The notes under the pieces were generated by a model. It was not told the DNA's origin and ran no database searches. It was given only the letters and a program-made list of their open reading frames with translations. A stretch of 41,766 nt of DNA from Pseudomonadota bacterium (GTDB lineage Bacteria > Pseudomonadota > Gammaproteobacteria > DASZBR01), in assembly GCA_021777765.1 (NCBI GenBank), contig JAJYDF010000033.1:1-41766 (forward strand). Direction: 5' to 3'. Positions 16,437-24,549 of this stretch are shown piece after piece. A program made the position numbers and the translations under genes. Numbering within the stretch: position 1 is the stretch's first letter; every line of letters begins with the position of its first letter.

Positions 16437-17324
16437 TTATTTCCCCAACATTTCTATGTAGCTTTCATCATCTGCCCAATTTTCTTTTACCTTGACCCAT
16501 AATCGTAAAAAAACTTTATGACCTGACATTTCTTCAATGTCTCGCCTAGCTGCTGTACCCACTTTTTTCAATAAATCACCGTCTTTACCAATCACAATAC
16601 TTTTCTGCCCTGCGCGTTCAACCCAAATAATGGCATCAATATGCAATATTTTTGCTTTTAATTGGTATTTATCTATCATCACCGAAATTGCATAAGGTAA
16701 TTCTTGTCCTAATAAACGAAATAATTTCTCACGAATAAATTCACTGGCCAAAAATCTTTCATTGCGATTAGTAATCTGATCTTCATCGTAATAAAATTCA
16801 CTTTCTGGTAAATATTTAGAAATTATTTCTTCTAATTTATCTATTTGCGAATTATTTTTTGCAGATATCGGAATTATCTCCGCAAAATTTCTTTTCTCAG
16901 ATAATTTTTGCATCGTTGGTAATAAATCATTTTTATGCGCAAGCAAATCAATTTTATTTACAACCAAAATGACAGGTGCAGAAACATGCTGTAATTTTTC
17001 CAAGACTAATTCATCATCATGCGTCCATTTTAATGCATCAACGACCCAAACAATTACTGCCACATCTTTTAAAATAGCACTGGCAGTGCGGTTCATATAA
17101 CGATTCAATGCTCTTGTCGCTTTACGATGTAAGCCCGGCGTATCAATAAATACCATTTGAATATGATTGGTTGTCTTAATACCAACAATTGTGTGACGCG
17201 TAGTTTGTGGTTTACGTGCAGTAATACTGATTTTTTGTTGCAGAATTTTATTCAATAAAGTTGATTTACCCACATTGGGTCTGCCCACAATAGCGATAAA
17301 ACCGCATTGGGTGTTTAGCGACAT
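16437..17324 (-). CDS. era: GTPase Era
   Basis: A 295-residue protein of normal length. G1 GRPNVGKST is near residue 14, G3 DTPG with GLHRKATRALNRYM follows, and G4 is NKIDLL. The C-terminal KH domain has the family's RAGQKSIVIGKDGDLLKKVG. Era binds the 3' end of 16S rRNA and assists 30S maturation. One base separates it from the rnc stop, so it is in an operon with rnc. It ends next to a 10-bp simple repeat and the copy A hairpin. Confidence 0.97.
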   Translation of the reverse strand: MSLNTQCGFIAIVGRPNVGKSTLLNKILQQKISITARKPQTTRHTIVGIKTTNHIQMVFIDTPGLHRKATRALNRYMNRTASAILKDVAVIVWVVDALKWTHDDELVLEKLQHVSAPVILVVNKIDLLAHKNDLLPTMQKLSEKRNFAEIIPISAKNNSQIDKLEEIISKYLPESEFYYDEDQITNRNERFLASEFIREKLFRLLGQELPYAISVMIDKYQLKAKILHIDAIIWVERAGQKSIVIGKDGDLLKKVGTAARRDIEEMSGHKVFLRLWVKVKENWADDESYIEMLGK

Positions 17325-17325
17325 A

Positions 17326-18018
17326 TTAAATTCCTAGTGATGATTTATTGGTAATTAATTCCAAAAATTTCTGCGCAGCTATTTGTTCAGCAGCTCTTCT
17401 ACTATTACCCGATCCTTCCGTAGTAATTGTAAAATCTTCAACTTGACAAGACACATGAAAAATTTGTTTATGGGCCTGACCTTCAACAGACAACACAGAA
17501 TAAATGGGTAACTGTAATTTACGCGATTGCAAATATTCCTGTAATTGCGTTTTAGCATCTTTTTTATTACCAGAATGCGTAATTGTTTTTAAACGATCAT
17601 CAAACCATGCCAAAACACGTTCACGACAATTATGAATATCACTATCAAAATAAATGGCACCAATAATCGCTTCTAACGCATCTGCCAAAATAGATTTACG
17701 TCTAGCGCCACCACTTTTTAATTCACCAGGCCCCAGCCGCAAATATTCACCCAAAGTAAATTCTTGTGCAATTTCCGCTAATGTTTCGCCATTAACCAAC
17801 CCCGCACGCAAACGACTCAACTCCCCTTCTTTGGCATGAGGACTTTGATCAAATAATGCAGCTGCAATAATAAAATTTAAAATTGCATCACCCAAAAATT
17901 CTAATCTTTCATTATTTTTTCCACGAACACTACGATGCGTTAATGCAGCCTGTAATAAGCTAACATCATTAAATTGATGCCCAAGAAGCTTATATAATTT
18001 TTTATAATCTGGAGACAT
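17326..18018 (-). CDS. rnc: Ribonuclease III
   Basis: A 230-residue protein with the RNase III signature NERLEFLGDAILN at about residues 37-49, the second acidic cluster ADALEAIIGAIYFD, and a C-terminal dsRNA-binding domain (about 155-226, DAKTQLQEYLQ and SRRAAEQIAAQKFLE). It cleaves double-stranded RNA in rRNA processing and mRNA turnover. The ATG at 18018 directly abuts the lepB stop codon. Confidence 0.97.
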   Translation of the reverse strand: MSPDYKKLYKLLGHQFNDVSLLQAALTHRSVRGKNNERLEFLGDAILNFIIAAALFDQSPHAKEGELSRLRAGLVNGETLAEIAQEFTLGEYLRLGPGELKSGGARRKSILADALEAIIGAIYFDSDIHNCRERVLAWFDDRLKTITHSGNKKDAKTQLQEYLQSRKLQLPIYSVLSVEGQAHKQIFHVSCQVEDFTITTEGSGNSRRAAEQIAAQKFLELITNKSSLGI

Positions 18019-18852
18019 TTATTTATTAATTTCCTGCATCATACGAGACCAACGAACTTTATAAGTATCTTTGTCCCAGCTTAACCAAACAAGAATTGCT
18101 TTACCGACTAAATTATTCTCTGGTACAAAACCCCAACCACGGCTATCGTAACTAAAATCACGATTATCGCCCATAGCAAAATATTTACCGGGCGGTACAA
18201 CCAAAGTAAAATCATCGGCGGGTTTATCAGTCAATATGTAAATATCATGTTTAACGCCGTTAATCACTTCGCTTTTTAATTCAACATCATTCCACAAATT
18301 GCCATCATCATCTCTATATAATATTGGACCTAAATCAGTTTGAGGCTGCATTACACCATTAATATAAAGCACTTTATCAATGTAACTGATTTTATCGCCA
18401 GGAACGCCAATAACACGTTTAATAAAATCTACATTAGGATTTTTTGGCCAACGAAATACAAATATTTGTCCTACTTTAGGTTCACCGACAGCAATAATTT
18501 TCGTATGCAACACAGGCAATCTTATGCCATAAGCAAATTTATTCGTTAAAATAAAATCACCCGGAATTAAAGTCGGTTCTAATGATCCGGATGGAATGCG
18601 AAAAGGTTCAACAAGAAATGATCTAATGAGCAAAACCAAAAATAGCACAGGAAAAAAAGCCCGGGAATATTCAACTATTTTAGACATAGTGGCTTGTTGT
18701 TCTAAAATATTACGTTTAGTTTCTTCAGGTGTTGTTGATATTAATAACTCTGCTTGATGTCTTTTTCGTGCAAAAAATAAAACATCTGCTAAATAAACCA
18801 CACCAGAAAATATTACAATTAAAGTTAAAATCAATTCAAAATTCATATCCAT
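18019..18852 (-). CDS. lepB: Signal peptidase I
   Basis: A 277-residue membrane protease with two N-terminal membrane segments (about 5-25 and 65-85). The catalytic serine is in RIPSGSLEPTL, where the usual SM is SL, and the catalytic lysine is in FIKRVIGVPGDK. Box E is GDNRDFSYDSRGWGFV. It removes Sec signal peptides at the periplasmic face, including those predicted here for patatin and IcmK. Its ATG overlaps the lepA stop by one base (TAATG). Confidence 0.97.
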   Translation of the reverse strand: MDMNFELILTLIVIFSGVVYLADVLFFARKRHQAELLISTTPEETKRNILEQQATMSKIVEYSRAFFPVLFLVLLIRSFLVEPFRIPSGSLEPTLIPGDFILTNKFAYGIRLPVLHTKIIAVGEPKVGQIFVFRWPKNPNVDFIKRVIGVPGDKISYIDKVLYINGVMQPQTDLGPILYRDDDGNLWNDVELKSEVINGVKHDIYILTDKPADDFTLVVPPGKYFAMGDNRDFSYDSRGWGFVPENNLVGKAILVWLSWDKDTYKVRWSRMMQEINK

Positions 18853-20654
18853 TATTTCTTCTCAACTTGTAAAACTGCTAAAAACGCCTCTTGTGGAATT
18901 TCCACACGGCCCACTTGTTTCATACGTTTTTTTCCCGCTTTTTGTTTTTCTAATAATTTACGCTTACGCGATACATCACCACCATAACATTTAGCAAGTA
19001 CATTTTTACGTAATGCTTTAACCGTTTGACGAGCAATAATATGTGCACCGATTGCTGCTTGGATAGCAACATCAAACATTTGTCGCGGAATTAATTCTTT
19101 TAATTTCTCAGTCATTTGTCTACCGCGATACATCATTTGGTCGCGATGAACAATTAATGCTAATGCATCAACTTTATCACTATTAATTAAAATATCTAAT
19201 TTCACTAAATCAGCCGGTTGAAAACGCACAAATGAATAATCTAACGAAGCGTAACCACGGCTGACTGATTTTAGACGATCAAAAAAATCTAATACGACTT
19301 CATTCATCGGTAAATCATAAGTCATTGAAACTTGATTACCCACATATAACATTTTTGTTTGCACACCACGTCTTTCATTACATAAGGTAATCACATTTCC
19401 TAAATATTCTTGCGGCACTAATATATTTGCTTGCACAATAGGTTCTCGCATTTCTGCAATATAATTTACCACCGGTAATTTAGAGGGATTATCAATATGT
19501 AATATTTCACCTTTTGTAGTTAATATTTCAAAAACCACCGTAGGTGCTGTAGTAATTAAATCTAAATTATATTCTCGTTCTAATCTTTCTTGCACAATTT
19601 CCATGTGCAATAACCCTAAAAAGCCACAGCGAAAACCAAATCCCATCGCTTCAGAAACTTCAGGTTCATAAAATAATGACGCATCATTTAAACGTAATTT
19701 CGCTAAGGCATCACGAAATGCTTCATAATCATTGGCATCGACAGGAAACATGCCAGCAAATACTTGCGGATGAACTGTTTTAAATCCCGGTAATGGTTTT
19801 TCAGCAGGACGTGATGCATGCGTTAATGTATCGCCTACAGGCGCACCATTAATCTCTTTAATATTGGCGATCACATAACCTACTTCGCCCGCCTGTAATT
19901 GCGCAGTATCATTTTTTTTAGGCATAAAAATACCGATGCGATCGACTTGATGAGATTTACCCGTCGACATCACCAACATTTTTTCACCTTTTTTCAACGT
20001 CCCTTGTTTAACACGGACTAACGAAACAACCCCTAAATAACTATCAAACCAAGAATCAATAATTAATGCTTCTAACGGCGCATCACGATCACCTTCGGGT
20101 GCGGGTATAGTTGTAATAATTCGTTCTAATAAATCCTGAATACCGATGCCCATTTTGGCACTGACATGCACGGCATCGTCTGCCGCAATGCCAATAATTT
20201 CTTCTATTTCATTAATAACCCGTTCAGGTTCTGCAGAAGGCAAATCGATTTTATTTAATACCGGCACAACTTCTAAGCCTTGTTCTATTGCGGTATAACA
20301 AACGGCGACAGTTTGTGCTTCAACGCCTTGCGCCGCATCGACTACCAATAATGCGCCCTCACAGGCTGCTAAGGAGCGCGATACTTCATAAGCAAAATCC
20401 ACGTGTCCTGGGGTATCAATAAAATTCAATTGATAATCTTCACCATTTTTCGCGGTGTAATGCAAAGTGACGCTTTGCGCTTTAATGGTAATGCCGCGCT
20501 CCCGTTCTATATCCATCGAATCGAGCACTTGTTCTGACATTTCCCGTTCAGAGAGTCCGCCACAAAATTGAATAAAGCGATCCGCCAGCGTAGATTTGCC
20601 GTGATCGATGTGGGCGATAATTGAAAAATTGCGTATATGTGATAAATCAGTCAT
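18852..20654 (-). CDS. lepA: Elongation factor 4 (LepA)
   Basis: A 600-residue protein of standard length. G1 [10 protein letters not shown]3 DTPGHVDF and G4 NKIDLP are all present. The C-terminal EF4-specific domain has [25 protein letters not shown] sequence. It is a ribosome-associated GTPase that affects translation under stress. It heads the lepA-lepB-rnc-era-recO operon, and a REP cluster lies about 40 bp upstream of its start. Confidence 0.98.
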   Translation of the reverse strand: MTDLSHIRNFSIIAHIDHGKSTLADRFIQFCGGLSEREMSEQVLDSMDIERERGITIKAQSVTLHYTAKNGEDYQLNFIDTPGHVDFAYEVSRSLAACEGALLVVDAAQGVEAQTVAVCYTAIEQGLEVVPVLNKIDLPSAEPERVINEIEEIIGIAADDAVHVSAKMGIGIQDLLERIITTIPAPEGDRDAPLEALIIDSWFDSYLGVVSLVRVKQGTLKKGEKMLVMSTGKSHQVDRIGIFMPKKNDTAQLQAGEVGYVIANIKEINGAPVGDTLTHASRPAEKPLPGFKTVHPQVFAGMFPVDANDYEAFRDALAKLRLNDASLFYEPEVSEAMGFGFRCGFLGLLHMEIVQERLEREYNLDLITTAPTVVFEILTTKGEILHIDNPSKLPVVNYIAEMREPIVQANILVPQEYLGNVITLCNERRGVQTKMLYVGNQVSMTYDLPMNEVVLDFFDRLKSVSRGYASLDYSFVRFQPADLVKLDILINSDKVDALALIVHRDQMMYRGRQMTEKLKELIPRQMFDVAIQAAIGAHIIARQTVKALRKNVLAKCYGGDVSRKRKLLEKQKAGKKRMKQVGRVEIPQEAFLAVLQVEKK

Positions 20655-20693
20655 GAGTTAATTTCTAAATAAATTATTTTTACATATTTTTTT

Positions 20694-20763
20694 CCTTCTC
20701 CCGCTTGCGGGAGAAGGTGCCTCCTCATCCGCCTTCGGCACCTTCGCACCGAAGGGGAGAAGG
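20694..20763. repeat. REP cluster between lepA and suhB
   Basis: A perfect hairpin CCTTCTCCCGC/GCGGGAGAAGG at 20694-20717 is followed by a second REP unit (CTCATCCGCCTTCGGCAC to GGGGAGAAGG), inserted or rearranged at its centre (ACCTTCGCACCGAAGG). It sits between divergent genes. Confidence 0.8.
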
Positions 20764-20891
20764 AAAAAATTGGTTAATAATGATCAATTACTTATCAGAA
20801 AAAGTCTACAGTCAATTATACAAATCTGATATTCTTACCCACTTTTTAAATGAAGAAGGCAAAACTCACCCTCTTCCATACTGAGAAAATT

Positions 20892-21704
20892 ATGCATCCA
20901 TTACTTAATATCGCTATAACCGCAGCACGCAACGCCAGCAAACATATCCTGCGCTTGTCAGAAAGATTAGACACTGTGCAAATCATCGAAAAACAACGCA
21001 ATGATTTTGTGACAGAAGTCGATCAATTAGCAGAACGAGAAATTATTGCCACCATTCATAAAGCCTATCCTGAACATGCCATTCTCGCTGAAGAAAGTGG
21101 TAGATCCAATCAAGAAAGCAATTATTTATGGATTATTGATCCATTAGATGGCACAACCAATTTTCTGCATGGATTTCCCCATTATGCCATTTCAATTGCC
21201 GTTCAATACAAAGATCGCACTGAACATGCTGTTATTTATGATCCGGTCAGACAAGAATTATTCACTGCCACACGCGGTTCCGGCGCACAATTAAATAACC
21301 GCCGTATTCGAATGGGTACTCGCACGACACTACAAGGATCCTTATTAGGCACTGGTTTCCCTTTTAAATATTTAGAACATTTACCGCAATATTTAGACTC
21401 TTTCCAAACATTAACCAAACAAGCTGCTGGCATACGCCGTGCTGGTGCTGCGACATTAGATTTAGCTTATGTTGCTATGGGCCGTTTAGATGGTTTTTGG
21501 GAAATGGGATTATCTCCATGGGACATTGCTGCCGGTGCATTGCTAATTACTGAAGCTGGCGGACTAATATCAGATTTTAATGGCACAGAGAATTATTTAA
21601 ATAATGGGAATGTTGTTGCAGGTAATCCTAAAATTTTTAAAAACATGTTACAAACAGTGCAACCGATTTTAGGAAATATACTTCTACGTTCAGCGCAATA
21701 CTAA
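20892..21704 (+). CDS. suhB: Inositol-1-monophosphatase family protein SuhB
   Basis: A 270-residue protein (E. coli SuhB is 267). The metal-binding motifs are all present: LAEESG, DPLDGTTNFLHGFP and WDIAAGALLITEAGG. SuhB hydrolyses inositol phosphates and also joins the rRNA transcription antitermination complex. I chose the ATG at 20892 (MHPLLNIAITAARNA) because it matches family N-termini; an upstream ATG at 20850 lacks a ribosome-binding site. It is transcribed divergently from lepA and convergently with the 27-residue peptide gene, with a shared hairpin between them. Confidence 0.95.
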   Translation: MHPLLNIAITAARNASKHILRLSERLDTVQIIEKQRNDFVTEVDQLAEREIIATIHKAYPEHAILAEESGRSNQESNYLWIIDPLDGTTNFLHGFPHYAISIAVQYKDRTEHAVIYDPVRQELFTATRGSGAQLNNRRIRMGTRTTLQGSLLGTGFPFKYLEHLPQYLDSFQTLTKQAAGIRRAGAATLDLAYVAMGRLDGFWEMGLSPWDIAAGALLITEAGGLISDFNGTENYLNNGNVVAGNPKIFKNMLQTVQPILGNILLRSAQY

Positions 21705-21752
21705 ATACTCGATGATAATTTGTATCAAAGCTTGATGATCCGTCAAACAAAA

Positions 21753-21811
21753 CCCGATGCAGTAAACTACAGCTCAACTTCTAAGTTCATACTAAGCTTT
21801 TCTGCATCGGG
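21753..21811 (-). terminator. Terminator of the downstream peptide gene, possibly bidirectional
   Basis: Perfect 10-bp arms CCCGATGCAG and CTGCATCGGG enclose about 39 nt. On the minus strand the stem is followed by TTTTGTTTGA, so it best terminates the peptide gene at 21859. On the plus strand only a purine-rich run follows, so it is a weaker terminator for suhB. Confidence 0.6.
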
Positions 21812-21858
21812 AAGAAAAATAGATAAAATTTCAAACTGTTTAAGCAAACAAAGCTCTA

Positions 21859-21942
21859 TTAATATAGACCTCCAAAACTAGTGCCTACATGCTTTGAAAT
21901 TCTTTTCTTCAATTTACGATTTTTCTTAACTAATTTAGACAT
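21859..21942 (-). CDS. 27-residue basic peptide B, putative precursor for the M50 protein
   Basis: A short ORF with ATG at 21942, preceded by GGAGG seven bases upstream, and stop TAA. The N-terminal half is highly basic: MSKLVKKNRKLKKRISK. The C-terminal half is neutral and glycine-rich: VGTSFGGLY. Aligned without gaps to peptide A (24326-24409) it shares K3, K6, N8, R9, L11, K12, K13, R14 and S16, while the last ten residues differ. Both are exactly 27 residues. It has its own promoter and terminator and lies 277 bp beyond the 3' end of the M50 gene. Inference: leader-plus-core precursor or signal peptide. A small cationic structural protein is the alternative. Confidence 0.7.
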   Translation of the reverse strand: MSKLVKKNRKLKKRISKHVGTSFGGLY

Positions 21943-22007
21943 TTTATACCTCCAACTTATTCATCAAAATAGGATCATTTCCACGTAAGGAATTGATTTA
22001 TAATTAA

Positions 22008-22035
22008 ATTATAGACATAAAACCTGTTTTTACAA
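22008..22035 (-). promoter_or_regulatory. Promoter of peptide B
   Basis: Minus strand: -35 TTGTAA, 16-bp spacer, -10 TATAAT, then a leader of about 60 nt. The spacing and the CTATAATTTA context match the peptide A promoter at 24515. Confidence 0.6.
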
Positions 22036-22219
22036 GTATCTATGCCATTCAGAGATAAGATTTGTTATATAAAATATCAATATTCCATCTGTGGCTGTAT
22101 GAGAGGATCAAGTTGGCTCTTTTATGAGAGTACATACAAAATTTTTTATACCCTTCTCCAAAATATCATGTCCCACAATAATACAACTAAATTATTGCAT
22201 GATTTTTTTATCATTTACA
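22036..22219. other. Intergenic stretch after the M50 gene
   Basis: 184 bp between the M50 stop and the peptide B promoter, AT-rich. I see no strong terminator for the M50 gene and no further peptide with the LKKR pattern. Confidence 0.4.
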
Positions 22220-24235
22220 TTAAATTAGCCGTTGTTTTTGAATTTCTACCCAGACACTTACCAGTGATAATGTTATTGCAATGATCGGTAGAAACCATCG
22301 CCAATAACCATACTGCAATCCTGGAAAGATAGCAGCTAATATAAAATGCTGAACGAACCAAGCCATTAATGGCGATAAAATAATAAAAATTAAACATATC
22401 AACCAATAGAGTATTTCATATTTATAAGTTTTGCTAAAAACAGGTTCTTTAAATATTTTTGGAAACACATCCACTAACCAAGCAACTGCATCTTCACGTA
22501 AATGTGGCCGGTCAAATAAATCCATTAATACATAATAACCGTCTAATTCAATTAACGGATACAGATTGTGATAAATCCCTAAATAAATAAAAATACTGAA
22601 CATCCAACAAAATAATGCAATGATGTGCCAAGGCATTATTAAAGCAATAATTGCAGATAGGCCTGCTAAAACAAAATCAATCGCTACTCCAGCCAGATTG
22701 ACCATTATGCGAGGCCACTTACTGCTGAGCCACATATCTGATGTGTCTGTAAATGCCATCGGCCCAACCCAATACCAACCAACACCAAAATGACTCACTT
22801 CACGATCAAAATGCTTGGTAGTGAAAGCGTGAGCTAGTTCATGTAAAGGAATAGAAATAAGGCCAGCAATATCGACAAGAATTAAGAGCAATATGATATG
22901 AGGGGCTTGAGGCAAAAAATGTAATGCTTTATGTGTAAAGAGTGCAAAGGCTATAAAGCCGACCAATGCAGTAATTAACATTGCCATTTGAATGGGTAAT
23001 GTATAAAAAACTTTAATTTGATTACGGTATACTTTCGTTATCCACTGATCAATATGAGGAAATGGCCATTCATATTCCATTACCTTTTTAATTTTATCCA
23101 TCATGATCATCCATGTGGGTAAATTTTCAATTTGAATGAAACGAAATCCTTGTACTTCAATAAAACCTGATTGTGCTAAATCGAACATTAAATTATTCAC
23201 CATACTCGGTGAAAAAATATTATATGCCATCACTAATTCCATAGTGATGTCTTTAACAGTTTTTATACCATTAATGAGTTGCCAAATAAGCCATCCTTCT
23301 TGAGTTAATTGATAATACTCATGATTATGAGGGTTTTTTAATATAACCATTAATTCCCCTTCATCATTAATTTGTTGATGCGCGCTAATATCTGGCAAAT
23401 ATTTGGGCCGACTGCGTTCTAATATCATAGTAGCAAACGCTTGTTTTGATTTTTTTTCTTTTGCTAATATAGTCAGTAAATCTTCACGCAATAATCGCAA
23501 TAAACGGACATCATTTATAGTACGTGCAGTAGCCGACCTTGGAAAATCCATTAAAATTGCTGTTTCGCCAAATACTGCGGGTGAAGATAATACAGCAAGC
23601 ACTTCAGAAGAATTTGAACTTTCTTGTCTGCTAATTTCGATTTGTCCGTCTTGCACAATATAACAATAATCGCCCTTATCACCTTGTTTAAATATCACAG
23701 TGTTTCTGGGGCAATCCATTACCTCAATCTGGTTCGCTAGCTTTGTTATATCTTCTATGGTTAATACAGAAAATGGAGCTGCTTGTTTAATTAAGCGCAT
23801 TTTCAATATTTGTTCTGTTGCTGACGCTAATGAAATATTTAAATGGGGATGTTGTGTCAAAAATCTATGTAATAATTCTACATCAATTTTTATTAAGATA
23901 ATAATGGTAAGTGCTACGACAGTTGCAGTTCTAATACCTGTGCTTGAATATAAACCAGTATCACTTAAACCAATACTATCTTCTGCATGTAATGTTGCTA
24001 AAATTAATTGTTTTGTTGGATCTTTTGCCTCATGCTTAAAAACTTCCGCCTTTCCACTAATGATAAAATAAACTTTATCAATAATATCTCCTTCGGTGAC
24101 AATGACCTCTTGTGAACTGAAGTAGACTATTTCTAATTGTTCAACAAATTGCATTAAGAGATCATCAGGCCATAATGAAAAAATGGGTTGATGCTTAAGC
24201 AAATTGAAACAATTATCCACCGAAATTTCGCGCAT
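22220..24235 (-). CDS. Membrane M50 metallopeptidase with two cNMP-binding and one PqqD-like domain
   Basis: A 671-residue protein. Order: cyclic-nucleotide-binding domain 1 (about 18-135, phosphate cassette degenerate), domain 2 (about 152-270, intact-looking cassette FGETAILMDFPRSATA at 222-237), PqqD-like winged-helix domain (about 290-365), then a polytopic M50 peptidase (about 405-671) with zinc motif HELAH (H465, E466, H469) and third ligand D565 in LDGYY. M50 enzymes cut within or near the membrane; PqqD domains bind the leader of ribosomally made peptides; cNMP domains sense cAMP or cGMP. Two 27-residue ORFs flank it. No radical-SAM or ABC-transporter partner is nearby. Domain calls are firm; the peptide-processing role is inferred. 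Confidence 0.85.
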   Translation of the reverse strand: MREISVDNCFNLLKHQPIFSLWPDDLLMQFVEQLEIVYFSSQEVIVTEGDIIDKVYFIISGKAEVFKHEAKDPTKQLILATLHAEDSIGLSDTGLYSSTGIRTATVVALTIIILIKIDVELLHRFLTQHPHLNISLASATEQILKMRLIKQAAPFSVLTIEDITKLANQIEVMDCPRNTVIFKQGDKGDYCYIVQDGQIEISRQESSNSSEVLAVLSSPAVFGETAILMDFPRSATARTINDVRLLRLLREDLLTILAKEKKSKQAFATMILERSRPKYLPDISAHQQINDEGELMVILKNPHNHEYYQLTQEGWLIWQLINGIKTVKDITMELVMAYNIFSPSMVNNLMFDLAQSGFIEVQGFRFIQIENLPTWMIMMDKIKKVMEYEWPFPHIDQWITKVYRNQIKVFYTLPIQMAMLITALVGFIAFALFTHKALHFLPQAPHIILLLILVDIAGLISIPLHELAHAFTTKHFDREVSHFGVGWYWVGPMAFTDTSDMWLSSKWPRIMVNLAGVAIDFVLAGLSAIIALIMPWHIIALFCWMFSIFIYLGIYHNLYPLIELDGYYVLMDLFDRPHLREDAVAWLVDVFPKIFKEPVFSKTYKYEILYWLICLIFIILSPLMAWFVQHFILAAIFPGLQYGYWRWFLPIIAITLSLVSVWVEIQKQRLI

Positions 24236-24273
24236 ACAATTAAATCCATATAAATATTCTAATTGCCAAAAAA

Positions 24274-24306
24274 AAACCCCTAGCCTAATGTGAAAACTAG
24301 GGGTTT
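24274..24306 (-). terminator. Intrinsic terminator between peptide A and the M50 gene
   Basis: Perfect 10-bp stem AAACCCCTAG/CTAGGGGTTT with a 13-nt loop; on the minus strand it runs into nine or more T. It lies in the 90-bp gap between peptide A and the M50 start, so most transcripts should stop after the peptide and the protease would be made by readthrough. Confidence 0.85.
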
Positions 24307-24325
24307 ACAATTATCAACTAATTAT

Positions 24326-24409
24326 TTATGCATAAGTCCAGGGTTCTACAATTGAGCCCCTGCTCTTACGCTTTTTTAATCGACGATTTGTTTTATCTTT
24401 TTTTTTCAT
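24326..24409 (-). CDS. 27-residue basic peptide A, putative precursor for the M50 protein
   Basis: A short ORF with ATG at 24409, AAGGA seven bases upstream, and stop TAA. The N-terminal half is strongly basic (MKKKDKTNRRLKKRKSRG) and the tail is mixed and hydrophobic (SIVEPWTYA). It matches peptide B in length and, without gaps, in the pattern K3-K6-NR-x-LKKR-x-S at residues 3-16. It has its own promoter, is followed by a strong terminator, and lies 90 bp upstream of the M50 gene in the same direction. Conservation confined to the N-terminal half is what a leader recognised by a PqqD-like domain would show. The function is unproven. Confidence 0.72.
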   Translation of the reverse strand: MKKKDKTNRRLKKRKSRGSIVEPWTYA

Positions 24410-24514
24410 GACAATATCCTTAATTTTCTCACATTCATTTATAAAAATAATCCATTTGTCATTAAATAAACTTTAAAAAAATTAGTATTCTTTAAACACT
24501 AAACGTTCATATAA

Positions 24515-24542
24515 ATTATAGTCCAGCAAAGTGAAACATCAA
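24515..24542 (-). promoter_or_regulatory. Promoter of peptide A and, by readthrough, the M50 gene
   Basis: Minus strand: -35 TTGATG, 16-bp spacer, -10 TATAAT, predicted leader of about 100 nt. The element is almost the same as the peptide B promoter, which supports both peptides being real and coordinately expressed. Confidence 0.6.
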
Positions 24543-24549
24543 ACGATAC

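Noticed and set aside
16254..16502. Plus-strand ORF of 82 codons
   Set aside because: It runs through the hairpin, the 10-bp simple repeat and antisense era.
22051..22135. A third short minus-strand ORF (about 28 codons) after the M50 gene
   Set aside because: Its GGAGAAGG is 15 bases from the ATG, and the product lacks the basic NR-x-LKKR pattern.
22042..22284. Plus-strand ORF of 80 codons
   Set aside because: It overlaps the 3' end of the M50 gene, has no Shine-Dalgarno and resembles no family.
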